Below, piece after piece: positions 19,824 through 27,648 of a stretch of DNA of 64,000 nucleotides. Every line of letters begins with the position of its first letter. Within the stretch, counting starts at the first letter, position 1. The DNA is from Pseudoalteromonas marina (GTDB lineage Bacteria > Pseudomonadota > Gammaproteobacteria > Enterobacterales > Alteromonadaceae). The translations under genes and the position numbers were made by a program. The stretch spans positions 1,426,001-1,490,000 of the forward strand of contig NZ_AHCB03000005.1 in the NCBI RefSeq assembly GCF_000238335.3, in the 5' to 3' direction. Below the pieces are notes generated by a model. The model was not told the DNA's origin. It was given only the letters and a program-made list of their open reading frames with translations, and did not search any database.

Positions 19824-21146
19824 ATGAATGCTGTTGTTGTTGGCGTGATTTTAATGCTTGCGCTCACCTTGGTTCGTGTCAATGTTATTGTAGCTATGAC
19901 ATTGTCTGCTTTAGTTGCTGGGTTAACTGCTGGTTTAGGAATAAAAGAAAGTTTAGATGCATTTAATTCGGGTTTGTCAGCAGGCGCTGAAATTGCCTTA
20001 AGTTATGCAATGCTTGGTGCATTCGCAGTTGCAATATCAAAGTCTGGTTTAACCCGCATATTAGCAGATAAATTATTAGCTGAAGTAGATGCTAGAGGGC
20101 AAGGCAGCCAAACATTACTTAGTTATTTTATTTTAATGATTATATTAACGTGTGCTATCTCATCACAAAACTTGGTGCCCGTGCATATAGCGTTCATCCC
20201 AATTTTGATCCCGCCTTTGTTGGTTGTATTTAATAAATTAAAACTCGATCGACGTGCAATCTCGTGTATTTTAACATTTGGTTTAGCCTCGTCCTACATG
20301 GTACTCCCCTATGGTTTTGGTGGTATTTACTTATATTCAATTTTACATAAAAATCTTGTAGATAACGGCCTCCAAATTGTAAATACCAGTGTACCCGTAG
20401 CAATGATTATTCCTGCGTTAGGAATGTTTATTGGTCTACTCATTGCTGTATTTTTTACTTATAAAAAACAACGTACTTATAAATCGATCACAGTTACTAA
20501 CCAGAGCAACCATGAACCTATAAAAAACCCAAAAAAAGTCATGTTAGTTGGCTCTTTTGCAGTTATTATCTCGTTAATTTCGCAAAATATAAGTGGCTCA
20601 ATGATACTTGGCGGCTTAGTAGGCGTTATGATTTTTAGCCTATTTGGTATAGTTAAATGGGAAGAAAATGGAGACGTATTTAGTAAAGGCGTTGCCATGA
20701 TGGCCATGATTGGTTTTATCATGATATCGGCGCAAGGTTTTGCATCAGTTATGCAAGCGACGGGTGATATACAAAGCTTGGTCAACAGCGGTGCAAGTTT
20801 GTTTGATGGAAATAAGCCTATAGCAGCGGCGGTAATTTTATTAGTTGGTTTACTTATCACCATGGGAATTGGAAGCTCTTTTTCAACGGTACCAATTATT
20901 GCGACCTTATTTGTTCCTTTATGCCTAGAGCTTGGTTTTTCAGTAATGGCAACAGCTGCTTTAGTCGGTACTGCTGGCGCTCTAGGGGATGCGGGCTCAC
21001 CTGCTTCAGACTCAACACTTGGGCCAACATCTGGTTTAAACGCAGATGGTCAGCACGACCATATTTGGGATTCGGTAGTTCCAACCTTTATACACTTTAA
21101 TATTCCACTATTACTATTTGGCTGGATTGCAGCAATGGTACTTTGA
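19824..21146 (+). CDS. Na+/H+ antiporter family protein (NhaC-like, ion transporter superfamily)
   Basis: A 440-residue inner-membrane protein with about 11 hydrophobic segments. Conserved stretches include ISSQNLVPVHIAFIPILIPPL and, near the C-terminus, GDAGSPASDSTLGPTSGLN, typical of the Na_H_antiporter/NhaC-type group within the ion transporter superfamily. It follows the transglutaminase gene by 8 bp and is probably the last gene of that transcript, ending at a strong terminator. The exact ion or organic substrate is not proven; some homologues may be amino acid transporters. Confidence 0.82.
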   Translation: MNAVVVGVILMLALTLVRVNVIVAMTLSALVAGLTAGLGIKESLDAFNSGLSAGAEIALSYAMLGAFAVAISKSGLTRILADKLLAEVDARGQGSQTLLSYFILMIILTCAISSQNLVPVHIAFIPILIPPLLVVFNKLKLDRRAISCILTFGLASSYMVLPYGFGGIYLYSILHKNLVDNGLQIVNTSVPVAMIIPALGMFIGLLIAVFFTYKKQRTYKSITVTNQSNHEPIKNPKKVMLVGSFAVIISLISQNISGSMILGGLVGVMIFSLFGIVKWEENGDVFSKGVAMMAMIGFIMISAQGFASVMQATGDIQSLVNSGASLFDGNKPIAAAVILLVGLLITMGIGSSFSTVPIIATLFVPLCLELGFSVMATAALVGTAGALGDAGSPASDSTLGPTSGLNADGQHDHIWDSVVPTFIHFNIPLLLFGWIAAMVL

Positions 21147-21166
21147 GTATCCTAAAACCTTCAATT

Positions 21167-21196
21167 TAAGAGGCTTATTATGTAATAAGCCTCTTA
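21167..21196 (+). terminator. perfect 14-bp stem-loop after the antiporter gene
   Basis: TAAGAGGCTTATTA / TAATAAGCCTCTTA, with a 2-nt loop in the DNA (a few more bases unpaired in RNA), 20 bp after the stop codon. Confidence 0.8.
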
Positions 21197-21287
21197 TTCC
21201 CTGTTTAATTTTATTCTACACATAATTTCGATGTTAAGATTAACTTTAATACAATTAAAGTATGATGTGTTCTTATACAGCTAAAAT

Positions 21288-21311
21288 ATAAGCACCTACT
21301 CTGGTGCTTAT
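21288..21311 (-). terminator. terminator of the thioesterase gene
   Basis: 9-bp stem ATAAGCACC / GGTGCTTAT with T-rich flanks on both sides (bidirectional), 15 bp after the thioesterase stop codon. Confidence 0.8.
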
Positions 21312-21326
21312 ATTTTTATATTAATT

Positions 21327-21758
21327 TTACTTAAACCCGTTAATCATTTTGGCGCAAACAACAGGTGTTGGCCTATGATTATCATCTACAGCAACAAATG
21401 TAAAACTACCGCTTATAGCCGAGTGTTTATCATCTTTGTGCATTGTTTCAAGCAGTATATCAACATCTACTTTTAAGCTAGTGTTACCAACATGCACAAC
21501 TTTAGCGATTAGTTCAGCAAATGTACCTGCAGGTATTGCTTCTTTAAAGTCTACTCTATCAGAAGAAATAGTTACCAAGGGCTTACGGCAAAAACGCGTT
21601 GCAGCAATAAATGCAACCTCGTCCATCCATGCTAATGCATCGCCACCAAATAGTGTATTGTGATGATTGGTACGCCCTGGGAATACCGTTTTTGTAACTG
21701 ATGTTGTTGAATCTTTTATACGCTGAGCAATAATTGCATCGCGATTTACGTCTGTCAT
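21327..21758 (-). CDS. acyl-CoA thioesterase, hotdog fold (YciA/BFIT type)
   Basis: A 143-residue hotdog-fold thioesterase that hydrolyses acyl-CoA to free acid and CoA. Motifs are VFPGRTNHHNTLFGGDALAW (active-site Asn/Gly and Asp region) and AELIAKVVHVGNTSLKV. This length fits the single-domain acyl-CoA hydrolase group; chain-length preference cannot be read from the sequence. It starts 5 bp after the M23 peptidase stop on the same strand, so they are probably co-transcribed. Confidence 0.9.
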   Translation of the reverse strand: MTDVNRDAIIAQRIKDSTTSVTKTVFPGRTNHHNTLFGGDALAWMDEVAFIAATRFCRKPLVTISSDRVDFKEAIPAGTFAELIAKVVHVGNTSLKVDVDILLETMHKDDKHSAISGSFTFVAVDDNHRPTPVVCAKMINGFK

Positions 21759-21763
21759 AGTCT

Positions 21764-22582
21764 CTACTTTTTGTTGGCTAACGTATCTTGCATTAATAAG
21801 CCTGGATCAAGGCGTTCGCCTTTCCAGTTAAAGCGCCAATCTAAATGCGGGCCTGTAACTCGGCCGGTTGCACCAATTTCAGCAACTTTATTACCTTGTT
21901 TAACTTTATCACCCACGTTTACATCTAACTTACTTAAATGTATGTAAGTAGATGTAATACCATGGCCATGATCTAAAATAAGTGTTCCGCCAGAATAATA
22001 TAAATCGGGTTCTGCAAAAACAACAGTGCCACCAATTGGCGCATACACCGGCGAACCAGTTTTGTTAGCTATATCTAAACCAAAATGCGCGCGACGTGGT
22101 TCACCATTAAAGTAACGCTGGCTGCCATACACACCCGAAATACGCCCTTGTGCAGGTTTTAATACTGGGTCTAAAAAGTAAGTAAGGTCTGAATTAACAG
22201 CACGGGCATTTCTTACCGCAACCGCTTCTCTGCTTATACGTTCACTTACAGATTTAGGCGGAGAAACGTATTTTTTTGCAACACCCGTTATTTTGTCAAT
22301 GTTGTAATCACGCTTGGTAATAATAAGATTCTGGGTATGCTTTTTGCCATTCGTATCAACCCAGCTAAGTGTATGATTTGTTTTTGCGTCACGGCCAAAA
22401 CCAAATACAAAATCACCATTTTTTGAAAGCTTTAACGGTGTGTCGTTTAAACTAACAGACTGCACATCACTAAGCTTTCCTGTTACTAAGCCGCCTTGAG
22501 TAAGGTGCCCTTTTAGCTCAACAGCTAACGAATTTACACTAAATGTTGCTAAAACCAACGCAGATAAAAGTGACTTAAGCAT
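21764..22582 (-). CDS. M23 family metallopeptidase (peptidoglycan hydrolase)
   Basis: About 272 residues with a signal peptide (MLKSLLSALVLATFSVNSLA). The C-terminal LytM/M23 domain has the zinc ligands in RAHFGLDIA (HxxxD) and HLDWRF (HxH-type HLD), plus ILDHGHGITSTYIHLS. It should act in the periplasm as an endopeptidase on peptidoglycan. The start is placed at ATG 22582, with AAAGGAGC just upstream; the longer in-frame start at 22612 would lengthen the overlap with the upstream gene. The chosen start overlaps that gene's stop by 8 bp. Confidence 0.92.
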   Translation of the reverse strand: MLKSLLSALVLATFSVNSLAVELKGHLTQGGLVTGKLSDVQSVSLNDTPLKLSKNGDFVFGFGRDAKTNHTLSWVDTNGKKHTQNLIITKRDYNIDKITGVAKKYVSPPKSVSERISREAVAVRNARAVNSDLTYFLDPVLKPAQGRISGVYGSQRYFNGEPRRAHFGLDIANKTGSPVYAPIGGTVVFAEPDLYYSGGTLILDHGHGITSTYIHLSKLDVNVGDKVKQGNKVAEIGATGRVTGPHLDWRFNWKGERLDPGLLMQDTLANKK

Positions 22583-23432
22583 AACTAATTGCTCCTTTGC
22601 CAACCCCTTCATACGCGGTTATTTTAACATTTTGTTCAGGGTGCTTGGCTTTAACTTGCCCTGCAATATACCCCGCAATACATTCAACGGTTGTGTCTAT
22701 CGGTAAAATATCACAGCGCGTTTCACTAATGGCCATTTCGAAATAGCCTTGAGCTGATGTATAAGCAAAACAAACATCATTATCTCTTGCGCTAATATGC
22801 TTTAAGTTTTGCGGTTCTATTTGGTCTTCACTTGTTGCTAGGTAAATATCTTCCCACTGCATTGCCCATTCTTTTTGTAAGCGAGGCATGGAAATACCGT
22901 CTAGGCTTATACCTATTTGAGAACGATGACCATGAATAATGCGCTGGCAATTGCCATCATGTTTTTTAAGACCATGACTATAATGATAATAAAAGCTTTG
23001 GCTATGTTCTGGTTTTAACGATAACTCTATTTTTTCTATGTTTGAAGGCAACTTAGGTAAAATAGTATCAACTAAAAATGCAGTTACCGACTCCACATTA
23101 ATTTCATCGGATTCAATCATACAATAGGCTTGATGCGGTGCACTCATTGCCAAGTGGTGGTTGTCGCCAAAAGTGCAATCTAGTGTTTTGTGATCATCAA
23201 ATTCAGTCACTGAACCATTTATGCTATTAGGAATAGCTAAACGGTGATCAATACATTCATCAATAATACCTTTAATTTGTTTTTTAACTAATCCAAAGTC
23301 TAACACCATAGACTCGTCGTTAAGTTTACCGTGCAAAGTTAAATCAACAATCCAGCTCTCGCCAACGGCGCCGCGTTTGTTACATAAGTAAGAAAAATCT
23401 ATCACAGTAAGTGAGTTAACAAAAAGGATCAT
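22575..23432 (-). CDS. tandem-domain 6-pyruvoyl-tetrahydropterin synthase/QueD-like protein
   Basis: A 285-residue protein with two PTPS/QueD-like halves. The first half has WIVDLTLHGKLND, SMVLDFGLVKKQIKGIIDE and DHRLAIP, matching QueD. The second half starts near residue 146 with YYHYSHGLKKHDGNCQRIIHG, which carries the zinc-binding His residues and the catalytic-type Cys. The typical QueD is about 120 residues, so this is a double-length relative whose substrate is not known. It overlaps the M23 gene by 8 bp. The link to queuosine or pterin synthesis is inference only. Confidence 0.75.
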   Translation of the reverse strand: MILFVNSLTVIDFSYLCNKRGAVGESWIVDLTLHGKLNDESMVLDFGLVKKQIKGIIDECIDHRLAIPNSINGSVTEFDDHKTLDCTFGDNHHLAMSAPHQAYCMIESDEINVESVTAFLVDTILPKLPSNIEKIELSLKPEHSQSFYYHYSHGLKKHDGNCQRIIHGHRSQIGISLDGISMPRLQKEWAMQWEDIYLATSEDQIEPQNLKHISARDNDVCFAYTSAQGYFEMAISETRCDILPIDTTVECIAGYIAGQVKAKHPEQNVKITAYEGVGKGAISYA

Positions 23433-23581
23433 AAACTTCCTTTAGACTAGTTATAAGACAGCGTTAATTATAATGATTTTTGATTGTAATTGCGCGGTTT
23501 TATAAAGCAAAAACCTAACGCATTGTTTGATTGATGATTTAATACTCAATATAGTAGGTATTTAACTGCTCCGAGTTGTTT

Positions 23582-23599
23582 AGCGTACAAGTGTACGCT
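23582..23599 (+). promoter_or_regulatory. FabR-type operator upstream of fabA
   Basis: AGCGTACAAGTGTACGCT is a perfect 18-bp palindrome 36 bp upstream of the fabA start. It matches the known FabR operator pattern (AGCGTACAnnTGTNCGCT-like) that represses fabA and fabB in enterobacteria and relatives. Confidence 0.82.
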
Positions 23600-23635
23600 A
23601 AAGTACGGGCAATTTCTAAGCGAAGATAAAGAGTT

Positions 23636-24151
23636 ATGGAACCTAAAAACAGCTATACAAAAGAAGAATTGATCCTATGTGGTCAAGGTGAAATGTTTGG
23701 TGAAGGCAACTGTCGTTTACCTAGCGATAACATGTTAATGATGGACCGCATTACCTCTATAAATGCTGATGGTGGAAGCCACGGTAAAGGTGAAATAATT
23801 GCTGAGCTTGATATTGACCCGACCCTTTGGTTTTTTGATTGTCACTTTAAAGGTGACCCTGTTATGCCAGGGTGTTTAGGCCTTGATGCAATGTGGCAAC
23901 TAGTGGGTTTTTATCTTGGTTGGTCAGGTGGTCCTGGTCTTGGGCGCGCTTTAGGTGTAGGTGAAGTTAAATTTACAGGCCAAATACTTCCAACGTCTAA
24001 AAAAGTAACCTACCGCCTTGAAATGAAACGCGTAATTAAACGTAAACTCTTCATGGGTGTTGCAGATGGCACTGTTGAAGTAGACGGCCGCGTAATATAT
24101 GAAGCCAAAGATTTAAAAGTAGGTTTATTTCAAGACACCACGTCTTTTTAA
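23636..24151 (+). CDS. fabA: 3-hydroxydecanoyl-ACP dehydratase/isomerase
   Basis: FabA dehydrates 3-hydroxydecanoyl-ACP and isomerises trans-2- to cis-3-decenoyl-ACP, the branch point of unsaturated fatty acid synthesis. The 171 residues match E. coli FabA. The active-site His70 is in [14 protein letters not shown] and Asp84 is in [15 protein letters not shown] lies 5 nt upstream of the ATG. A FabR-type palindrome sits in the promoter region. Confidence 0.98.
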   Translation: MEPKNSYTKEELILCGQGEMFGEGNCRLPSDNMLMMDRITSINADGGSHGKGEIIAELDIDPTLWFFDCHFKGDPVMPGCLGLDAMWQLVGFYLGWSGGPGLGRALGVGEVKFTGQILPTSKKVTYRLEMKRVIKRKLFMGVADGTVEVDGRVIYEAKDLKVGLFQDTTSF

Positions 24152-24171
24152 TAGATTTACAATATAAATAC

Positions 24172-24200
24172 AAAAAGGCCTCCAATTTGGCGGCCTTTTT
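24172..24200. terminator. bidirectional terminator between fabA and rmf
   Basis: Stem AAAAAGGCC / GGCCTTTTT with T-runs in both directions, between two converging genes. Confidence 0.9.
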
Positions 24201-24219
24201 GCTTAAATTTGGCTAATAA

Positions 24220-24390
24220 TTAGGTTTTATACATATTTCGATTTTCAATTGCCTCTCGCCATCCACCTAACCACTCTGACTTTGGATCTATCTGTTGATA
24301 AGGGCATAGCTCTTTAGAACGACCTGCTAAACCTGCTTTGAAACCTTGAGAATGAGCTCTTTCTAAACGATCTCTTTTCTGTCTCTTCAT
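24220..24390 (-). CDS. rmf: ribosome modulation factor
   Basis: A 56-residue basic protein that pairs 70S ribosomes into inactive 100S dimers in stationary phase. The sequence MKRQKRDRLERAHSQGFKAG...AGRSKELCPYQ...SEWLGGWREA matches RMF throughout. The start is placed at ATG 24390 because E. coli RMF also starts MKRQKRDRLERAH and GGTGAGG lies about 9 nt upstream; the in-frame GTG at 24405 falls inside that ribosome binding site. It converges with fabA. Confidence 0.95.
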   Translation of the reverse strand: MKRQKRDRLERAHSQGFKAGLAGRSKELCPYQQIDPKSEWLGGWREAIENRNMYKT

Positions 24391-24755
24391 CGGTATTATC
24401 CTCACCTTTTTTAATTATATATTTTGTAGCATAAGTGAAATCTACAATTAATGAATAGTTAATAAAAATGTAAAGTTCAAATAACAAAAACAATTAAATT
24501 GTTTGACATTAACTAAGCTGCTGATGCAAAAATGAATTAACATTTAAAGAATCAACCTGGTCATACCACCGCAATATACAACTTAGGCATCTATCTAAAA
24601 CCATTAATTACTAAGTCGCACAATTTGTGTATCAACCTTAATTATTGACTAATAAAAATAACTGAAGTTCAAACAAAAATGTAATTCATAAAATATTTTT
24701 AAACAGATGAATTTAGTACTTGCACATTAAAAGCCGATCGGTCTAATATGTAGGT
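24391..24755. other. intergenic region between rmf and acuR
   Basis: An AT-rich divergent region holding the promoters of rmf and acuR. Apart from the operator-like element near acuR, no open frame or RNA gene was recognised. Confidence 0.6.
24732..24747 (+). promoter_or_regulatory. AcuR-type operator upstream of acuR
   Basis: AGCCGATCGGTCTAA contains the block CGATCGGTCTAA, which occurs again just before acuI. The core CCGATCGG is palindromic. It is located 9-24 bp upstream of the acuR start, next to a TAATAT -10-like box, as expected for autorepression by a TetR-type protein (inference). Confidence 0.65.
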
Positions 24756-25391
24756 ATGAACAAAAATAATACAGTAACTCCACGACGTGGCCGTCCTCCT
24801 AAAATAGCCAGAGATAACGCCGATACCAAAGCGTTACTCATACGCACGGGTTTAGAAACGTTAACAGAGTTTGGTTTTAGTGCCACAGGACTCGATACAA
24901 TATTAAAAAAAGCCTCAGTACCTAAAGGCTCCTTTTACCATTACTTTAAAAGTAAAGAAGCCTATGGCATTGCGTTGGTTGACGCCTACGACAGTTACTT
25001 TATTGCAAAGCTAAACCATTACCTCGATCAACAAAATATTCCTCCGCTGGAACGCATAGTAAACTTTACACAAAGTGCCATTAAAGGCATGGGTAAGTAC
25101 GATTATAAACGCGGTTGCTTAGTCGGTAATTTAAACCAAGAATTAAATCACTTGAGCGACGAATTTAAGAATCGCTTATTGCAAAGCTACACAGCTTGGC
25201 AAATACAAATTGAAAACTGTTTAAATCAAGCTAAACAGCAAGGCACTATTTCTAAAACTGTAAATACACAATTAATGAGCGAGTACTTTTGGATTGGTTG
25301 GGAAGGCGCAGTAATGCGAGCAAAACTTACCAAGTCAAGTACACCCCTTACGCTATACACTGAAATGTTTTTGCGTGCATTACTTACATAA
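24756..25391 (+). CDS. acuR: TetR family regulator, AcuR-like
   Basis: A 211-residue TetR repressor. The DNA-binding region is GLETLTEFGFSATGLDTILK and KASVPKGSFYHYFKSKEAYG (about residues 30-70). The C-terminal part contains YKRGCLVGNLNQELN and YFWIGWEGAVMRAKL, which closely resemble what I recall of AcuR of Rhodobacter sphaeroides, the acrylate-responsive repressor of acuI and the DMSP lyase gene. It is followed by acuI after 49 bp, with a copy of the same operator between them. Confidence 0.85.
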   Translation: MNKNNTVTPRRGRPPKIARDNADTKALLIRTGLETLTEFGFSATGLDTILKKASVPKGSFYHYFKSKEAYGIALVDAYDSYFIAKLNHYLDQQNIPPLERIVNFTQSAIKGMGKYDYKRGCLVGNLNQELNHLSDEFKNRLLQSYTAWQIQIENCLNQAKQQGTISKTVNTQLMSEYFWIGWEGAVMRAKLTKSSTPLTLYTEMFLRALLT

Positions 25392-25413
25392 TGCATTTTT
25401 ATTTACCAATTAA

Positions 25414-25429
25414 AAGACGATCGGTCTAA
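25414..25429 (+). promoter_or_regulatory. AcuR-type operator upstream of acuI
   Basis: AGACGATCGGTCTAAA repeats the CGATCGGTCTAA block found before acuR, 12 bp upstream of the acuI start and overlapping the ribosome binding region. A repressor bound here would block acuI directly. Confidence 0.65.
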
Positions 25430-25440
25430 AAGGATATGAT

Positions 25441-26433
25441 ATGAATAACCCAATTAAAGCCATTGTTATTAATAAAGAAGACAATAACTACAGCGCTTCT
25501 TTATCGCAGCTTAACGAAAATGATTTACCTGACGAAAATACCATAATAAATGTGTTGTACAGCACATTAAACTATAAAGACGGTCTAGCCATTACAGGTA
25601 AAGGCCCGGTAGTGAGAACCTTTCCGATGGTGCCAGGTATAGATTTAGTAGGCACTGTAACAACCTCCACCAGCGATGAATTTAAAAATGGCGATCATGT
25701 TATTTTAAATGGTTTTGGAGTAGGCGAAAAACATTGGGGCGGCCTTGCACAAAAAGCAGCGCTAAATAGTGACTGGTTAATTCCCCTACCCGCTGCTATT
25801 AGTCCAAAACAAGCAATGCAAATTGGGACTGCCGGTTATACCGCTATGTTGAGCGTTATAGCACTCGAAAAACAAGGAGTTAAACCTGACGATGGTGAAA
25901 TTTTAGTTACAGGCGCAAACGGTGGTGTTGGCAGTTTTGCTATTTATTTATTAAGTCAGCTCGGCTATAACGTAACCGCCGCCACAGGACGAGTAGATCA
26001 AAGCGAGTACTTAAAAGAACTTGGTGCATCTCACATAATTAACAGAGATGAGTTATCAAACCCGGGGAAGCCACTTCAAAAAGAACGTTTTGCTGCAGCT
26101 ATCGATTCTGTTGGCAGCCATACGCTTGCAAATATTTGTGCGTCGCTTAAATACGGTGGTGTAGTCACTGCGTGTGGTTTAGCCCAGGGCATGGATTTAC
26201 CCGCATCAGTTGCGCCCTTTATTTTACGAGGTGTTTCACTTATTGGAATCGATAGTGTTATGCGACCAAAAGCAGACAGAATTGAAGCATGGGAAAGGTT
26301 AGCTACATTAGCAAAAGCTGACTATTTAGATAAAATTTCAACAGAAATTACACTCGAACAAGTAATTGAAAATGCCGAACAACTCATGGAAGGTAAAATT
26401 CGTGGCCGCGTTGTAGTAAATTGCAAAGGTTAG
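25441..26433 (+). CDS. acuI: acrylyl-CoA reductase (NADPH), AcuI/YhdH family
   Basis: A 330-residue medium-chain dehydrogenase/reductase of the AcuI/YhdH group, which reduces toxic acrylyl-CoA to propionyl-CoA. The N-terminal part has YSTLNYKDGLAITGKGP and FPMVPGIDLVGTV; the nucleotide loop is VTGANGGVGSFA; the end is EGKIRGRVVVN. There are no zinc ligands, as in this group. With AcuR next to it, it probably detoxifies acrylate from DMSP breakdown. No DMSP lyase gene is in the window. Confidence 0.92.
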   Translation: MNNPIKAIVINKEDNNYSASLSQLNENDLPDENTIINVLYSTLNYKDGLAITGKGPVVRTFPMVPGIDLVGTVTTSTSDEFKNGDHVILNGFGVGEKHWGGLAQKAALNSDWLIPLPAAISPKQAMQIGTAGYTAMLSVIALEKQGVKPDDGEILVTGANGGVGSFAIYLLSQLGYNVTAATGRVDQSEYLKELGASHIINRDELSNPGKPLQKERFAAAIDSVGSHTLANICASLKYGGVVTACGLAQGMDLPASVAPFILRGVSLIGIDSVMRPKADRIEAWERLATLAKADYLDKISTEITLEQVIENAEQLMEGKIRGRVVVNCKG

Positions 26434-26451
26434 GCTATTTACACTATTAAA

Positions 26452-26498
26452 GCCTCGTTATTAAATTTATAATACACTTTGTATTTTAATAACGAGGC
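26452..26498 (+). promoter_or_regulatory. long hairpin covering the ribosome binding region of the next gene
   Basis: A 14-bp perfect stem (GCCTCGTTATTAAA 26452-26465 / TTTAATAACGAGGC 26485-26498) with an inner 5-bp stem AATAC / GTATT. The right arm contains GAGG, the likely Shine-Dalgarno of the gene starting at 26506. No T-tract follows, so it is not a standard terminator. It could control translation, or be a 3' end structure of acuI. Confidence 0.5.
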
Positions 26499-26505
26499 AA
26501 CACCT

Positions 26506-26922
26506 ATGAGCAACCAAGAACTTTTCAGTAATAATCCACTGCAAGGCGTAAAACTAGAACAAGTGGTGGAAGAGCTGGTTGAGCAATACGGGTGGGAACT
26601 CCTGCACGCTTACTTGCAGCTTAATTGTTTTAAAAATAATCCGGATATTAAATCTGCTGTAAAATTTTTACGTAAAACCCAATGGGCACAAGAAAAGGTA
26701 GAAAATTTTTACCTTTATCGCCTTAAAAACTTGCCTAAACCAGATGATGTTCAGTACGAGTTACCGCCGCGTGATCGTGTTATACCGGCCGAACATAAAC
26801 CAGGTGAACCTTGTGAACTAAGCTTTAGTGACGCAAAACGCATTCAAGCTAAAAAAGCCACTAAACAACGTGCTCGAGAACGCAAACAACGGTCTAATCC
26901 AAGTAACCCTTGGGGTAATTAA
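26506..26922 (+). CDS. VF530 (DUF2132) family protein
   Basis: A 138-residue protein. The N-terminal half (MSNQELFSNNPLQGVKLEQVVEEL ... LRKTQWAQEKVENFYLY; partial motif NPLQGVKLEQVVEEL) matches the VF530/DUF2132 family of putative DNA-binding small proteins with unknown role. The C-terminal third is Arg/Lys-rich (AKRIQAKKATKQRARERKQR) and likely binds nucleic acid. The start is chosen at ATG 26506, where the family sequence begins with GAGG upstream; the in-frame ATG at 26479 lies inside the hairpin. Confidence 0.82.
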   Translation: MSNQELFSNNPLQGVKLEQVVEELVEQYGWELLHAYLQLNCFKNNPDIKSAVKFLRKTQWAQEKVENFYLYRLKNLPKPDDVQYELPPRDRVIPAEHKPGEPCELSFSDAKRIQAKKATKQRARERKQRSNPSNPWGN

Positions 26923-26934
26923 CAGTGAGTTTAA

Positions 26935-26960
26935 AAAGCCAATTTTTATTGGCTTTTTTT
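26935..26960 (+). terminator. rho-independent terminator of the VF530 gene
   Basis: 9-bp stem AAAGCCAAT / ATTGGCTTT with a TTTT loop and a seven-T tract. Confidence 0.92.
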
Positions 26961-27058
26961 ATGCCTTGTTGTAACTAGCTCTTATCGTTGCAGCACTATA
27001 ACTATGTAAACCGAGTAATTTAGCTTATTTAAACCTATGTTGCCGTTGTGCCTAGGAA

Positions 27059-27490
27059 CTAGTACCCGCGCTTTTTCCAAAAATCTACTTCTGTTTGTTG
27101 CGCTTCTAATGCAACATTAAATGTTTTATCTGCAATTATTTTATTATTAAGCGTTAAAGTCATTCGCCATGGGCCTAGCTTATTGCCAATAGGCTCCCAC
27201 AATGTATCGCCAAGATAAAAGTGCCAATCGTTATCTTTAACGTACTCAACGCCTTCAAAAGGCGGCATAACATCCCCCTCTTCGTTAGGTATGTCTGGGT
27301 GGTAAATACAAAAATGTAGTTTTTCACCTTTGGCTTTTTTTATATTTACTATTAGCCCAAATTCTACGTCTATTTCAGCAATCACATCGGTAGTGAATTG
27401 CTCAATTTGTGGAAGAGCCTTGCTACTACTATCCCAAGTTGAATAAATACCATAACTCTGGAGCGTAACGCTGGGTTTTAACTTTGCCAT
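27059..27490 (-). CDS. DUF3859-like hypothetical protein
   Basis: A 143-residue cytoplasmic protein with no signal peptide. It is rich in beta strands (VTLQSYGIYSTW, VEFGLIVNIKKAKGEKLHF, GPWRMTLTLNNKIIADKTF) and resembles the DUF3859 family, of unknown function. The pattern GPWRMTL...NNKIIADKTFNV suggests an immunoglobulin-like fold at the C-terminus. It stands alone, so its neighbours give no clue. Confidence 0.65.
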   Translation of the reverse strand: MAKLKPSVTLQSYGIYSTWDSSSKALPQIEQFTTDVIAEIDVEFGLIVNIKKAKGEKLHFCIYHPDIPNEEGDVMPPFEGVEYVKDNDWHFYLGDTLWEPIGNKLGPWRMTLTLNNKIIADKTFNVALEAQQTEVDFWKKRGY

Positions 27491-27648
27491 TTATCCAACC
27501 TGTACTTACTTATATACCAAAATTTTATAATAAACCCTTTGTTTAGTCTTATATAAAAGTTTAATTGCATAATTTTCATTTATATTTGCACATTGCTTGC
27601 ACAATTACAGAATAATATTTTGATCTCTTTATCAGTGAGTTCAAAGTT

